Assembly: GCA_032622095.1 (NCBI GenBank)
Contig: CP136066.1
Location: 118,007,319-118,071,318, forward strand
DNA from: Siphonodentalium dalli
Lineage: Eukaryota > Mollusca > Scaphopoda > Gadilida > Siphonodentaliidae
Length of the DNA stretch: 64,000 nucleotides
Direction of reading: 5' to 3'
The notes below the pieces were generated by a model. The model was not told the DNA's origin and made no database searches. It saw only the letters and a program-made list of their open reading frames with translations. Below are positions 1 through 12,063 of this stretch, piece by piece. Position numbers and translations under genes: made by a program. Within the stretch, counting starts at the first letter, position 1, and each line of letters begins with the position of its first letter.

Positions 1-837
1 GTTATTTGTGCATACAAGAGTGTTTTACACAAATAAGTGGCAATTGTAGCTGCTGTTTTATTTTTTAACAAGAGAGGTGGGGTGTTTCAATGTACCCCAT
101 GTTCCAACATGCCCCGGTCTCCCCTACTCTTTGCATCACTAAATACGTTGACACACCCTACAAACCACCAGGGACCAGCCTACACCTGATTTTCAGGGGG
201 AAGTGACTTCTCCCTGTTACAAAAATAGGGCGAAGTGGGCGTTTTCCAGGGCGAAATACGTAGGCAAAATTGAAATCGGCCCGCACTGTAGTCGCCTAGA
301 TATAACAACAATAGGAGATATATACGTAATATTTAAATTAAAATGATGAAACAATGGTTCAAATGTGGAAACTTTATGTTCAAATCATCACTCTAATTAA
401 ACTATGAATAATGTCAAAACATAATTGTGAGAGAATGGTAGCATTTTACATAATAATTTTGGACGAACGGCATTTTTACAACCGCTTATGAATACAAAAA
501 GAAATAAAAATTACACAATGCTTATGAATATGAAAAAAAATGCTAAAAACTAAACAAAATCTTGAACATTCTCACTCATTAAAGGTCCCTAAAATGGGTA
601 CAGATATTACTAGGCCTATGTTGCAAAAATGAATTTGTTTTCAAAGTTATTTTATGGTGTTAGCTACTAGGTTCAATCAATGTTGGCAGTAAAATTAGGG
701 TGAATATTTAGCCGATTTTCGTTGGTCAACTCTGGAAATTTTAGGGTGACTTAAACTTCCCCGGGCTGCAAAATTAGGGCGAAGTGAGCAAGAATAGAGA
801 GACTTCTTCACCCACGTCGCCCTCTCGTCTTGTCCCT
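1..837. other. Unclassified non-coding DNA with decayed repeat traces
   Basis: No gene is visible. Two stretches near 190-250 and 735-815 share wording (an 'agggcgaagtg' core next to 'gacttc'), which suggests fragments of one old dispersed repeat. The rest is AT-rich with many stops in all frames. Confidence 0.4.
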
Positions 838-1380
838 GCATACCACATCGCTGATCTGATAATCACCAAACTTCATATGGATCATTGGGGTGACCTCTTG
901 ATGGGAACGAGTCATTTTGGGGTCATTCGGCCAAAAAATATGGCCACCAATGACTTTGTATGACTAAATATTTCTACAAAATCCATTAGCATGGGTTACA
1001 GACCGATCTGTTTGTTTGATCTCCATGAAATTTGTCATGGATGTTGACATTGACATGTAGATGGGAACGAGTCATTTTGGGGTCATTCGGCAAAAAAACA
1101 TGGTCACCGGAGGCCAATTTAGAATTTACTCTAAAAGTTGCATCACTAAATTCTTTGGCACACCCTACAGACCACAAACCTGATCCGATCATTATGAAAC
1201 TTGTCATGAATATTGATATTGACATGTAGATGGGAACGTGTCATTTTGGGGGTCATTCAGCCAAAAAAATCTTGTCTTACTTAGACATTTCAATTAGCAC
1301 CTTTCCTAATTCCTCCATTTACAGTCAACCATTAAATTATTCCCCTACCTAAGTTGAGCTACAGTGTGATTGACACTTTC
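838..1380 (+). repeat. F1 tandem-core repeat, short array with tail
   Basis: Three degenerate copies of the F1 unit can be seen. Each has 'gatgggaacgagtcatttt', then 'ggggtcattcggc', then an 'aaaaacatggccacc' block, and 'tttgtcatggatgttgacat' before the next copy. The array ends in a tail around 1345-1380 containing 'aagttgagctacagtgt' and 'attgacac', the same tail that follows the F1 copy near 9070. That tail therefore looks like the true 3' end of the family. Short open frames on the minus strand here are by-products of the repeat. Confidence 0.75.
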
Positions 1381-1892
1381 ATTCTTGAAAGTACAGACAC
1401 TATGCAATTTGCTCTGTGTGCTATTACACATCAACGACTTTGGTGGGTGGGGAATGCACATGCCAATATGATGTCACTTTGGATGTGACAATGACATCTG
1501 ACATCACATAACAGTGGACATGCTTTTACTAATTTAATAAACTGAAATAAAGTTTATTTACGGTAGTAATTTAAAGACATTTATGACAGTAATTATGTTC
1601 TTTTGGCAATGTGGCTAAAAAAAATTTGTAGGTTTACATAATTTCAGAATGGCATAGTAACATTTCCGGTCGTTTCAGATTCTAATGCACTTATGCGAAT
1701 ATACCCCCTGAAACATCACATATTTGCGGGGGATTAATTATCGATAAACTGTCTCAATGTATAGTCCGGTTCACTGCTTCAATGTTATATATTCCTACGC
1801 GCCAATATTGCCTTCAGCTGAATTCCTAATCATGTCCATGCCCAATCCAACTCCGCTCACTGTTCCGTTTCTCTCCATGATGTTACCCTTAT
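1381..1892. other. Non-coding spacer
   Basis: No gene or clear repeat seen. It lies between the F1 tail and the first base of the fold-back element. Confidence 0.4.
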
Positions 1893-3407
1893 TAGTTAGG
1901 GAGCCCGCATATGTTCCATTTACACTTTTGCGTACAAAAGGTTTGACCCCCTAAAGTTGGTACCAATAATGGAACATTCTGAAAAACCGATTTCTTAAGT
2001 TGCGCATTCCTGGGGTTTAGGGGCCGCTGAACCCCAAAAAGTGCCAAAAATCACTTCTATTTACACTTCCGCGTACATCGATGAATTTTGGTTTGACGAT
2101 ACTCCTAGTGTACTGATTAAGAAAACACAACTTAAGAAAGGGATTTTCCTGGGGTTTTCAGATAAGAAAGGGGGTCCCATGCTGAACCCCAAAACGTGAT
2201 TTTTCCCTTTTTTTTACACTTTCGCGTACATCCATAATTTTTGGTCTCAAAGTACTTTGATATATACTAATTATAAAAACACAACTTAAGAAGCAACTTT
2301 TCCTGGGGTTTTAAGATAAGAAGGGGGTCATCGGGTCACCCCTCAAAACGTAAAAAATCACTTTTATTTACATGATTGCATTCGTCCAACGTGTGTGTAT
2401 GTGCGTACACCCCTGGAACGTTGCACTATTACAACCAATACATCCCTAAATCGATACGAGACTTGTTACCCCCCCTGATCATTGGAGCAATTAAATATGC
2501 ATTTATTGGGGTCCTAACCCCTTCCAATCCCTAAAAAATTCGATTTTACAGAACGCAGTACAAACTTTTACAAAAAATCACAATTGGGATTCTAGTCATA
2601 TTTCAACAAGAAATGAAAAGAACATTGTAATGTAAGTGAGGCATATCATTACCTATGAATATTCCAAATCTCTGGAACCATAAATCTTACCTTGGCTCAA
2701 AATGGCTGCGAAAATGGCCGCTAAAATATGGAAAATGGTAAATATTGCCCCAGGGTGTCCTGCAATCGCTTACAAGTTGTGGTTGATGTACACAATTGGC
2801 TAATCTCTTTTCTATACATTGCATACTAACATGTCTGATGCACCATGGATCATTTTTACTATTGTCACCACTGACAATTACCAGAAATATTGGACACAAA
2901 TATCGGCAAGAATTCACTTTTCAGGGTTCGACCATTTGTTCAAGTAAAATGTAACTATCTTTGGATTGAAAGGTGTTTATTGTTTTGGTCTATCTTAAAT
3001 GTGTCACACTACGGTGTTTATAGACTAAATTGCTCAAGATGGCTTCCAAAATGGCAACCAAATTTGTAAAAAGTTAAAAGTTAACATATCCCGAATATTA
3101 TTCTCTGCGTTATCCGAAAAAAGTGGCAAATTGTGACTCACTTGGTTATTGTACGTGTTAGTTACAATGTAATTAACTGACAACTACGTTCTATTATGTT
3201 TGTCCCAGTTCCGTATGGGGCATGACCAATTCATTTTAAAGTTGCAGTATGGAATTTTGCGGAGAACCATATCATTGAAAGGAAATGGGCAGAACTTTGA
3301 GACTGAACTGAGATGAACCATGATATGTGGGTATTCTGGCCCATTATGATAACAATTTATCAACTGGATACAGGGTGGAAGCCAAGATGGTAGCCAGGGA
3401 GTTATGA
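1893..3407 (+). repeat. Left arm of fold-back element
   Basis: Complementary to 5754-7608. The outer part (about 1918-2380) is a tandem set of four diverged units of about 145 bp. Each begins with 'tttacac' plus a 'gcgtaca' block and contains 'cttaag', 'cctggggttt' and a 'gaaccccaaaa' block. Inner landmarks shared with the other arm are 'aagatggcttccaaaatggc' near 3039 and 'aaccaagtgagtcac' (in reverse) near 3140. Minor indels between the arms show that they are not freshly copied. Confidence 0.85.
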
Positions 3408-4020
3408 TCATAGATGAGGATAATAGGTATACAGGGAGTTATTCTATGGTCATGAATGATGTGTTGGTATATAGGGAGTTCCCTGTTGGTAACGGTGGGA
3501 CGTATATTTATATATGTTGTGGATGTGTTATCATTGGTGGTGTATGGAGAGTAGGTTTAGTATCATGGATGGTGTGTATGAGTATGGCAAGTATGGAACT
3601 TATGAGTGGTCGTATGTGCGGATATTGGTATATCTGGAAGGGCTCACCATTGGTGATGTGCATATGTATACCTGGATTGACTCCATGGTCATGGGTTTGG
3701 CGAATAGGTATACATGTAGTGGCTGTATGGTCCACGTTGATGTGAATATGTATACAATGAGTGACTGTATGATCGTGAATGTAGTGAATATGTATACATA
3801 GAGTGACTATATGGTCGGGTGTAGGTGTATACCTGGTGTTCATGACTCGTGGCTGTATCGTCATTTGTGGTATGTACGGGTATAACCAAGTATGGCTGTA
3901 TGATCAGGTGTACTAGTACATGTACGTGTATAAAGTGGGTGACTATGTTGTCATTTGTGTGGTGTTTATGTACATATGGAGTGACTGTGGTAATGGGTGG
4001 GTTGTACATGTGTACCTTGG
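3404..4020 (-). repeat. 42-bp minisatellite, left block
   Basis: Degenerate repeats of about 42 bp built on 'gtgactatatggtcat' and 'gggtatacatg' blocks. Because 42 is divisible by 3, long frames stay open. On the minus strand, frames at 3508-3864 and 3689-4009 read as 14-residue units of the type I-H-I-H-x-x-H-D-H-x-x-T-x-C. The orientation is opposite to that of the larger block at 4100-5760. Confidence 0.8.
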
Positions 4021-4100
4021 GTGGCTATCGCTTTCCACAATAACTCAAGGATATGTTAATCAACAGAGAGGTCATGTCATATCGTGGAAAGCGATAGCCA
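4019..4100. repeat. Central hairpin of the fold-back element
   Basis: 'ggctatcgctttccac' at about 4022-4037 is the exact reverse complement of 'gtggaaagcgatagcc' at about 4083-4098, with a loop of about 45 bases. The minisatellite switches orientation here, so this is the symmetry centre of the whole element. Confidence 0.8.
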
Positions 4101-5760
4101 ACCATTATCACACAGTCATTACATATATACATAAACACCACAGACATAACAATATAGTTACTCACTGTATACATGTACACCTGGCCCATGACCACTGATG
4201 ACCATACAGCCACGCGTCACAATGTAGGCACACTGGGTATACTCCTAAACATGACCCATAACCATATAGTCACTCCATGTATACCCATTCATCTCACCAT
4301 TGGCCATAAGGTCATCCCATGTATACCTATTCTCCAAACGCATGGTCAAATGGACAATCAATATATACATCAACACCACAACAATGACCATAAAGTCATT
4401 CCGGTATACATATGCACATCACCAATGGCCATATAGCCACTCGCTTCATACGCATACCCTCACACATGTTACCTGGTATATTCCTTCACCTGACCTATGG
4501 CCATATAGTCACCCTGTGTGTACCTATTCAAAACATTCATACACGATCGTGGTCAATCCTTGTATTCATATTCACCCCAACATTGGCCATGGCAATCCCT
4601 GTATCCCTATTTGTCACACCATATCCGAATAGCCACTCAATATATACTAATACACCCAGCCATGTCAGTATAGTCACTCCATGTATGCATATGCACCTCA
4701 TCCATGACCATATAGCCACTCGCTATATACACATATCCCTCGCCCATGACAATAAAGCAACACGTGTGTGTACTGGTATACACATGGCGATACCGACACG
4801 AGTCACAAACAGGAACACCAGGTACATGTATACTCATACGCCTGTCACCCCCTGTATAGATTTTCATTACATTTATGATCATACAGTCACTACTTGTATA
4901 CCTACATGTACTCATCTCACCATTAACCATACATTCACTACCTGTATACCTATTCGACACACATAGTCATATAACCACTCGATATACATATGCAGCCCAC
5001 CCTAGACCATAGATTCACTCCAGGTACACATGTAACCCTCACTAATGGCCATTCAGCCCTTCCAGATATACAAAAAAACCCGCACATACGACCACTCAAA
5101 CAACCCATCCTTGCATATACACCTCACACATGACAATTCAGCAATTCACTGTATAATCATACACGCCATCCATGATAATACAGCTAAGTCCTATACACCC
5201 ACCAATGGTAATACATCCACGATATATATAAATATACATCCCACCCGTTACCACAAGGACACTTCCTATGTACCCACACGATCGATAATGTCCACCCAGC
5301 TTACTCCAGGTATTCATATTCAATCATGACCGTACAGTCATTCCATGTATACCTATACACATTACCCGTAACCATAAAATCACTACCTATTTATCCACAC
5401 AACCCATCCATGATCATACAGACAACACATGTACATCCCACCCATGACCTTACATTCACTCCATATATACATAATCAACACATATATGACCATGTAGCTA
5501 TATCCATACACCACACCAATGACCATACAGGCACACCGGATGCACCCGTACTGGATATACACAATCGTACACCATACAGTCACCCCATGCATACCGATTC
5601 ACCTCACACCTGACCATGACCTCTCCCTGTATACATAGATGCATCTTACCATGGACAACCCACTTATAACCATATAGTCACTCATTGTATACCTACTCAC
5701 ATCAGTCATGACATACAATAACTCCCTGCAGACCTATTCACCTCACATATGATCACAGAG
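4100..5760 (+). repeat. 42-bp minisatellite, right block
   Basis: About 40 degenerate units built on 'ccatgaccatatagtcactc' and 'tgtatac' plus 'cattcacctcac' blocks, on the + strand. The longest open frame is 4412-4966 (184 residues), with shorter ones at 4300-4632, 5045-5329 and 5326-5613. All show the same histidine-, threonine- and tyrosine-rich 14-residue periodicity. No promoter, signal peptide or independent evidence of expression was seen. The repeat period explains the openness. Confidence 0.8.
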
Positions 5761-7608
5761 TAACTCTCTGGCTACGATCTTGGCATCCACACTGTATCCT
5801 GTAGACATTTTTTTTATCATAATGGACCAGAATAGCCAAAGATTATGGTCCATCTCAGTTCTGTCTCAAAGTTTGCCCATTTCCTTTCAATAAATATGGC
5901 CAAAATCACAAAAGAGGTTCTCGGCAAAATTACATACATTAAAATGAATTTGTCATGCCCCACACGGAGCTGGGACAACTGGGAATAGAACATGTAGTTG
6001 TCAGTTAATTAACTAACACGTATAATAACCAAGTGAGTCACAATTTGCTACATTTTCGGATAATGCAGAGAATGTTCGGGATATATGTAAAAAATTAGCA
6101 TTTTACAAATTTGGTTGCCATTTTGGAAGCCATCTTGAGCAATTTGGTCTATAAACACCGTAGTGTGATACATTTAAGATAGACCAAAACAATAAACACC
6201 TTTCAATCCAAAGATAGTTATATTTTACCTGAAAAAATGGTCCAAACCTGAAAACTGAATTTTTGCCAATATTTATGTCAAGTTTTTTTAGAGAAAAGTC
6301 CAATATTTTTGACGATGTCAGTGGTGAAAATAGTAACAATTAACCATGGTGCATCAGACATGTTAGTATTCAATGTATAGAATGCAGAATGGCCAATTTT
6401 ATACATCAACACAACTTGTAAGCGATTGCAGGACACGCTGGTGTAATATTTACCATTTTCCATATTTTGGCGGCCATATTGGCAGCCATTTTCAGCCAAA
6501 GTAAGAATTTTGGTTCCAGTGATTTGGAATATGCATAGGCAATGATATGTTGAAATATGACTAGAATCCCAATTGTGATTTTTGTGTGTGAAATTTTATA
6601 TCGCATTCTGTACAATCAAATTTTTGAGGGATCGGAAGGGGTTAGGACCCCAATAAATGCATATTTAATTGCTCCAATGATCAGTTTAATATACAAAATA
6701 CAAAATAAAGTTGCATTACTCAACCAGTTCCAAGCAGCATGAATTGGTCTAGAAGATATTTGTGAAAAAATGTCATATTTTCAACTTCCGGCGGCCATTT
6801 TGGCGGCCATCTTGGATGGTGAGTTTCAATTTTGGCCCAAAAAAGTGTCATTATGTCTTAGCTTCACGAAAATATATCCATTTGTATACATTTTACTAGA
6901 TTTTCGCGCTATAATTTTCATAAAACTGGCTCACTTATAGTTCTAGAAAATGGATCGTGTTGTGTGGGAGGGGGGGGGGGGGGGGTAACAAGTCTCGTTC
7001 TTATCAGAAAACGACATGAATATATATTTCTTAAGTTGATCGTATCGATTTAGGGATGTATTGGTTGTAATAGTGCAACGTTCCAGGGGTGTACGCACAT
7101 ACACACACGTTGGACGAATGCAATCATGTAAATAAAAGAGATTTTTTACGTTTTGAGGGGTGACCCGATGACCCCCTTCTTATCTTAAAACCCCAGGAAA
7201 AGTTGCTTCTTAAGTTGTGTTTTTATAATTAGTATATATCTAAGTACGTTGAGACCAAAAATTATGGATGTACGCGAAAGTGTAAAAAAAAAGGGAAAAA
7301 TCACGTTTTGGGGTTCAGCATGGGACCCCCTTTCTTATCTGAAAACCCCAGGAAAATCCCTTTCTTAAGTTGTGTTTTCTTAATCAGTACACTTAGGAGT
7401 ATCATCAAACCAAAATTCATCGATGTACGCGGAAGTGTAAATAGAAGTGATTTTTGGCACTTTTTGGGGTTCAGCAGCCCCTAAACCCCAGGAATGCGCA
7501 ACTTAAGAAATCGGTTTTTCAGAATGTTCCATTATTGGTACCAACTTTAGGGGGTCAAACCTTTTGTACGCAAAAGTGTAAATGGAACATATACGGGCTC
7601 CCTAACTA
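5754..7608 (-). repeat. Right arm of fold-back element
   Basis: Reverse complement of 1893-3407, including the four 145-bp sub-units (about 7120-7590). It contains a G homopolymer run at about 6969-6986 that has no counterpart of equal length in the left arm. Confidence 0.85.
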
Positions 7609-8231
7609 TATGCAGTACATGCCAACGACGTTACAGAGTAGATGTATAGAGTGTGCGCCCGGTCTACTGACTTCGTCGCTATATAAACAAACCAGCGGCA
7701 TCACATTTCTCGAAATTTGACAGTCAGTACATTTGCCTGTATACATGTACTTTCAGAAAACACAAAACACACCGTTATATCCCATCAATATATCCCATCA
7801 ATATCATTGTCACGATATCATTTGACCAAATTTCTTGACATGACACCGCGACAGACACGGCGTGAAATACATCTCATTGAGGAAACAATTTTCCATTGTT
7901 TCAATTCAATGTTCCAAATTCAAGTTTGCGGTAAAATCAAAACCGCAATTTGTAAGTGGTAAACATCTCAAAAAGACATCAGGTACATGCAGAAACTAAT
8001 TGTTGTGCATATTTATATCTATTTAAGGTGGCAATTTTTCATCTTTATCAGCATTTTTAACGATGAGAGCGATGCTAATTGAGGGACTACCGGTATATAT
8101 TATCCAGCGCATTAAAATTAAAACAAAATGTCGTGAATTGGCTGAGTGTTTTCTATGCATGCACATTTCATCGATAATTACAAGGCATGTATGTGTCAAA
8201 ATAACGTTTTAAGTTTGAAGCGAATTAGAAT
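7609..8231. other. Non-coding, with a partial copy of the neighbouring hairpin arm
   Basis: No gene seen. Around 7750-7790 'cagaaaacacaaaacacacc' followed by 'gttatatccc' resembles the right arm of the hairpin at 8344-8399. The hairpin may therefore be part of a slightly larger inverted-repeat element. Confidence 0.35.
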
Positions 8232-8399
8232 GGGGATAACAGTGTGGTGTTTTGTGATTTCGGAAAGGTACATGGCGAATATACTGTTGCAAATACCCGT
8301 TAATGGGCTCCGGCTCCGCCGTCGCTCATTAACTAAATTTTCCACAGTATATTCGCCCTGTACTTTTCCGAAATCACAAAACACCACACGGTTATACCC
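8232..8399. repeat. 168-base hairpin with near-perfect 56-base arms
   Basis: The left arm (8232-8287) contains 'tgtggtgttttgtgatttcg' and ends 'gcgaatatactgt'. The right arm (8344-8399) starts 'acagtatattcgcc' and contains the complement 'gaaatcacaaaacaccaca'. The loop holds a second small stem (GTTAATG ... CATTAAC) around a GC-rich patch 'gggctccggctccgccgtcg'. This could be a hairpin MITE. A folded RNA is possible but unsupported. Confidence 0.8.
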
Positions 8400-8604
8400 T
8401 AAATGGGATAGCCATTTTCGAACCCAAACACTTCCGATCGTCCACATTTACGATTTAACTAATGACTAATATTGTTTAAATTATAAACCTTGCAACGCCT
8501 TCAGACAATGAACGATGTTATGTTGCCTATATGAAAAGATAAATTTTGCTGTTTAAATTTAAATTTACAATGACGTTTCCAAGATGACACCGATTCTAAT
8601 TCAA

Positions 8605-9100
8605 GATATCGGCGCTTCAAATTCAAGATGGCGGCGCCCATGCTGAAAAGCGAAATTAGTTTAAGGACGATCAGCGAATGTGCGGCTGGGATGTGCCAGC
8701 TGGTCGTCCCTAAAAAAACATGGTCGCCAGCAGCCATCTTGGAGTTTACTCTTTGCATGACTAACTCCTTTGGTACACCCTACAGACCACATCCCTCATC
8801 CGATCATCACCAAACTTTAAATGGATCTTCAGGGTGACCTCTAGATGGGAGCTTCCTATGTTGACCAAAATTCGTTGAAAAACATGGCTGCCGGTGGCTC
8901 TCTTGAAATTTACTCTTTGTATGACTAAATTCTTTGGCACACCCTACAAACCACATCCCTCATCCACTCAGCACCAAACTTTATATGGATGTTTGGGGTG
9001 ACCTCTAGTTCACTTTCCTTCTTCCTTATCATTCTATTCATTGCTCAGAAAAAAAATAACTCCTTCTCAAGTTGAGCTACAGTGTCATTGACACTTTTAT
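8605..9100 (+). repeat. F1 tandem-core repeat copy with tail
   Basis: Two degenerate F1 units: 'gccagcagccatcttggag' near 8716, 'catccctcatccgatcatca' near 8794 and a second near 8952. They are followed at about 9073 by the F1 tail 'aagttgagctacagtgtcat' plus 'tgacac'. The unit is an older subtype with 'ggtgacctctagatgggagc' instead of the 'gatgggaacgag' block. Confidence 0.65.
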
Positions 9101-10565
9101 TTTATCCACCAGTCTGTAATATTATACATGTATTGCAATTACTTACCACCATACAAACTTACCCCGTATTGGACATACCCAAGGATATTAATCACCAATA
9201 TCAAACCACAATCGATCATTATAATATAGAAATCATATGTATGCATGGCATTAATAAGATAATAGTAGTAAAGGTGGAAAATAAATAGCTAGTATGAGAT
9301 TTTAGTATTGAATTATCATCAGAAGTCAGGTTTTCTGTATTGCTCGTCTCACGCCAATTTAGGGGAGCTACTAGCCACACGCCTTACAGGGGAGCTCCTA
9401 CATGTACCTGTATGCACTCCCCTGCAATTATTTTATGTAGAGGCCTGATATGCCCAGGCCTGGTTATTTTCCCCACCCTGCAGCCTACATAGATGACAAA
9501 TTATCTTTTGAATTTATCACCAAATTTTCTTTTAATATATAGACATGAAACGGCGAGAAATGAACTTTTTCCCGAGAAATGAACTATTATTTGGCAGATG
9601 AGAACAAGCACTTTGAATATCTATTATTATTAGAGGAGCCACACAGCCTCCCTGTAACTCTTGTATGTTTGTATGTACATTATTCCCACATATGGGTTTA
9701 TTGGACATTGTTTACTTTACAACTACTAGTATCATCATATGAAATAATCAATTACACTGTCATAGACATTGTCCCATTTAATGTCCTAAATCTTCACCTA
9801 TCTATTAAAGTACTATCAATGGTCATTGTGTAAATTAGATGAGGAACGCTATGCTATTTTTGATCTATTATGTCTCACTTAATTTCTTTGATATTTATTG
9901 ATTGTATCTTAGATTTTCATTTGTCTCTGTCGGCTTTTCTTCCTCATATATTTGCTAAATACCATTACTTGTCAGACTGCTGCAGATCTGCAAATCTGGA
10001 TTCTGGTATGGCCTTTATTGAGTATTATTTATTCTGTGGTGTACTTTACTAAATGGGATCTATTTGCACTTTTCGTTTTGGTATTTTACACAGCATCTGA
10101 CTGGATTAATACTTCCCAGTGCTTGAGCAGAGGATTTATATTTTTAACACCCATTCTTTGTCAGTCTGGTAGGAGGTCATAAACTGTGAGTATCCATATC
10201 TGAGATGGAGATAGTTGGATGCCTCATACTTTTAATACTTTAAATTATTAATCTCATCCTCATTTGACCTAGTGACTAAATTTGTTCTGAATTTATATAT
10301 GCTCAGGTACATGTATTTGAACATTTGCAGCTATATTAGTTTTTCCAGGTGTATGGTAGCCACCCATCCTAGGCAATGTATAAGAGGCTCAAGCCCATAT
10401 AGTAAATGTACCTATATTTGTATATTAGAAGCTGCACTACATTGTTGATGTGTAGGAGGGCCTTTCCTTAGATATTGATGTATGTAGGAAATAGTAATAT
10501 TACCAGTATGTCATGATGTCTTCCTCAAATAGTAGTGAGGTGGTTACATTATTTGATGGTTCTCC
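9101..10565. other. Unique-looking non-coding DNA
   Basis: No gene, terminal repeat or tandem repeat recognised. Open frames here are short, leucine/isoleucine-rich and typical of AT-rich non-coding sequence. Confidence 0.4.
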
Positions 10566-10570
10566 CATTA

Positions 10571-12063
10571 TTATCCCCCGCAAATGAAATTTGCGGGGGA
10601 TATAGGAATGGGTTCCGTCCATCCGTCTCAAATTTGTAAGAGTCATAATTTGAACAAATGTCAACAGATTTAAAAGATTTTTGGAATATGAGTTTACCTG
10701 ACCATTACCTAGAATGAGTTCACAAGCCAGGTCCGGCGGGATATTTTTACTGGAGTTATTGGACTTTGTTTATTATTTTTGTCGAATTTACCAAATAGCA
10801 AATAGACGACGTCACATGGCTCATTTCCACAAATGTCAACGGATTTTACAGATTTTTAGTCGAGTTTTTTTCCAAAACTCGACTTATAGTTTGATGAGGG
10901 ATGGTGGGCGGGCGGGCGGGCGGCGTGTTTTGCTTATAACTCAACCGTTTATTGACGGATTAAATTTTTGGTGTGTGAGTGCATATCCATGCACGTAAGC
11001 TGCAGACAAAAAATCGGGTTCGTCCGCACATTTATTACAGAGTTATGGCCCTTTGCCATTTTTCACTGATTTTAGGCTCGTTAGCGCAACAACTTCAACA
11101 AACGTTATCTGATTCGATTGAAATTTGGGATATAGGTGTCTCCCAAGAATATCTCGGACGAGTTCGAAAACCGGCCTGGTCCGATAAAATTTGATAGAGT
11201 TATGGCCCTTAATTAGTCATTTTTCACGAATTTTCAGCTCGTTAGCGCGATAACTTCAACAAACGTTATCCGATTTGATTGAAATTTGGTATATAGGTGT
11301 CTCCCAAGAATATCTCGGTCAATTCGAAAACCGGCCAGGTCCGATAAAATTTGATAGAGTTATGGCCATTAATTAGTCATTTTTTCACAAATTTTCAGCT
11401 CGTTAGCGCGATAATTTAACAAACATCATCCTATTTGATTGAAATTTTGATATATAGGTGTCTCCCAAGAATACCTCGGACGAGTTAGAAAACCGGCCCG
11501 GTCCGATAAAATTTGATAGAGTTATGGTCCTTAAGTAGTCATTTTGTTCGAATTTTGAGCTCGTTAGCGCGATAACTTCAACAAACGTCCTCCGATTCAA
11601 CTAAAATTTGGAATAGACATACTTGCCAAGAATATTTCGGACGAGTTCGAAAACCAGCCTGGCCCGATAAAATTTGATAGAGTTATGGCCCTTAATTAGT
11701 CATTTTTCGATTTTACCTATTAATTAGTCTACCGATACTAATGCACACCAATTGGCGGTATATGAGTTCACATGACCAGTATCTAGAACGATTTCGCAAA
11801 GCAGGTCCGGCCGGATATTTTCAGCAGAGTTATTGGACTTTGTTTATTAATTTTGGTGCAAATGGACGACGTCACATGGCTAATTTCCACAAATGTCAAC
11901 AGATTTGACAGATTTTTGGTATATGAGTTCACATGACCAGTACCTAAAATGAGTTTGCAAGCCAGGATTTTTGACAAAATCCCACCTCTTGTTTAGCACA
12001 TACTGAGAACGCAAACATTGAGAATGCACTTCCCCAACTGCACAATTCGGCGGGCGATACCGC
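10571..12063 (+). repeat. F2 tandem-core element, copy 1 (interrupted by F3)
   Basis: Begins with a perfect palindromic head (TCCCCCGCAAAT-GAA-ATTTGCGGGGGA, 10574-10600), followed by 'tataggaatgggttccgtcc' and a CCGTC tract. Core units contain 'gtcataatttgaacaaatgt', 'gagttcacatgaccagtacc' and 'ggacgacgtcacatggc' type blocks. It ends with 'aaaatcccacctcttgttta' (near 11976) plus a shared downstream stretch ending 'gggcgatacc'. The second F2 copy at 12575-13032 has the same head and the same tail, which fixes the family's limits. Confidence 0.75.
10858..11756 (+). repeat. F3 tandem-core element nested in F2
   Basis: Starts with its own palindrome (AGTCGAGTTTT-TTTCC-AAAACTCGACT, 10858-10884), then a 'ggtgggcgggcgggcgggcg' tract. 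Four to five units of about 165 bp follow, each with 'gttagcgcgataacttcaac', 'gaaatttggtatataggtgt' and 'gataaaatttgatagagtta' blocks. The F2 sequence is broken exactly between 'acagattttt' (before) and 'ggtatatgagttcacatgac' (after), two pieces that adjoin in the other F2 units. F3 therefore inserted after F2. Confidence 0.7.

Larger units (their letters stand above)
1893..7608. mobile_element. 5.7 kb fold-back element (giant inverted repeat with internal minisatellite)
   Basis: The first bases, TAGTTAGGGAGCCCG, reappear as reverse complement at the far end (CGGGCTCCCTAACTA ending at 7608). The complementarity continues inward for about 1.5 kb on each side. A minisatellite then occupies both arms in opposite orientation, and a short hairpin near 4060 marks the fold point. 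The flanks carry a possible 3-bp duplication (TAT at 1890-1892 and 7609-7611), too short to be decisive. No transposase is visible, so it is non-autonomous and its superfamily is unknown. The arms are unequal: the right-hand minisatellite is roughly 1 kb longer. Confidence 0.85.

Noticed and set aside
4412-4966. 184-residue histidine-rich frame as a possible metal-binding protein gene
   Set aside because: The openness is explained by the 42-bp period of the minisatellite, and several overlapping frames on both strands look the same. It is kept only as a finding to test.
1893-7608. Calling the fold-back element a Harbinger or hAT copy
   Set aside because: The flanking TAT is only three bases and does not fit TWA or an 8-bp duplication. 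No diagnostic protein is present.
9579-10182. Hydrophobic frames as membrane-protein exons
   Set aside because: AT-rich DNA yields Leu/Ile/Tyr-rich frames by chance; no splice-site pattern or family match supports a gene.
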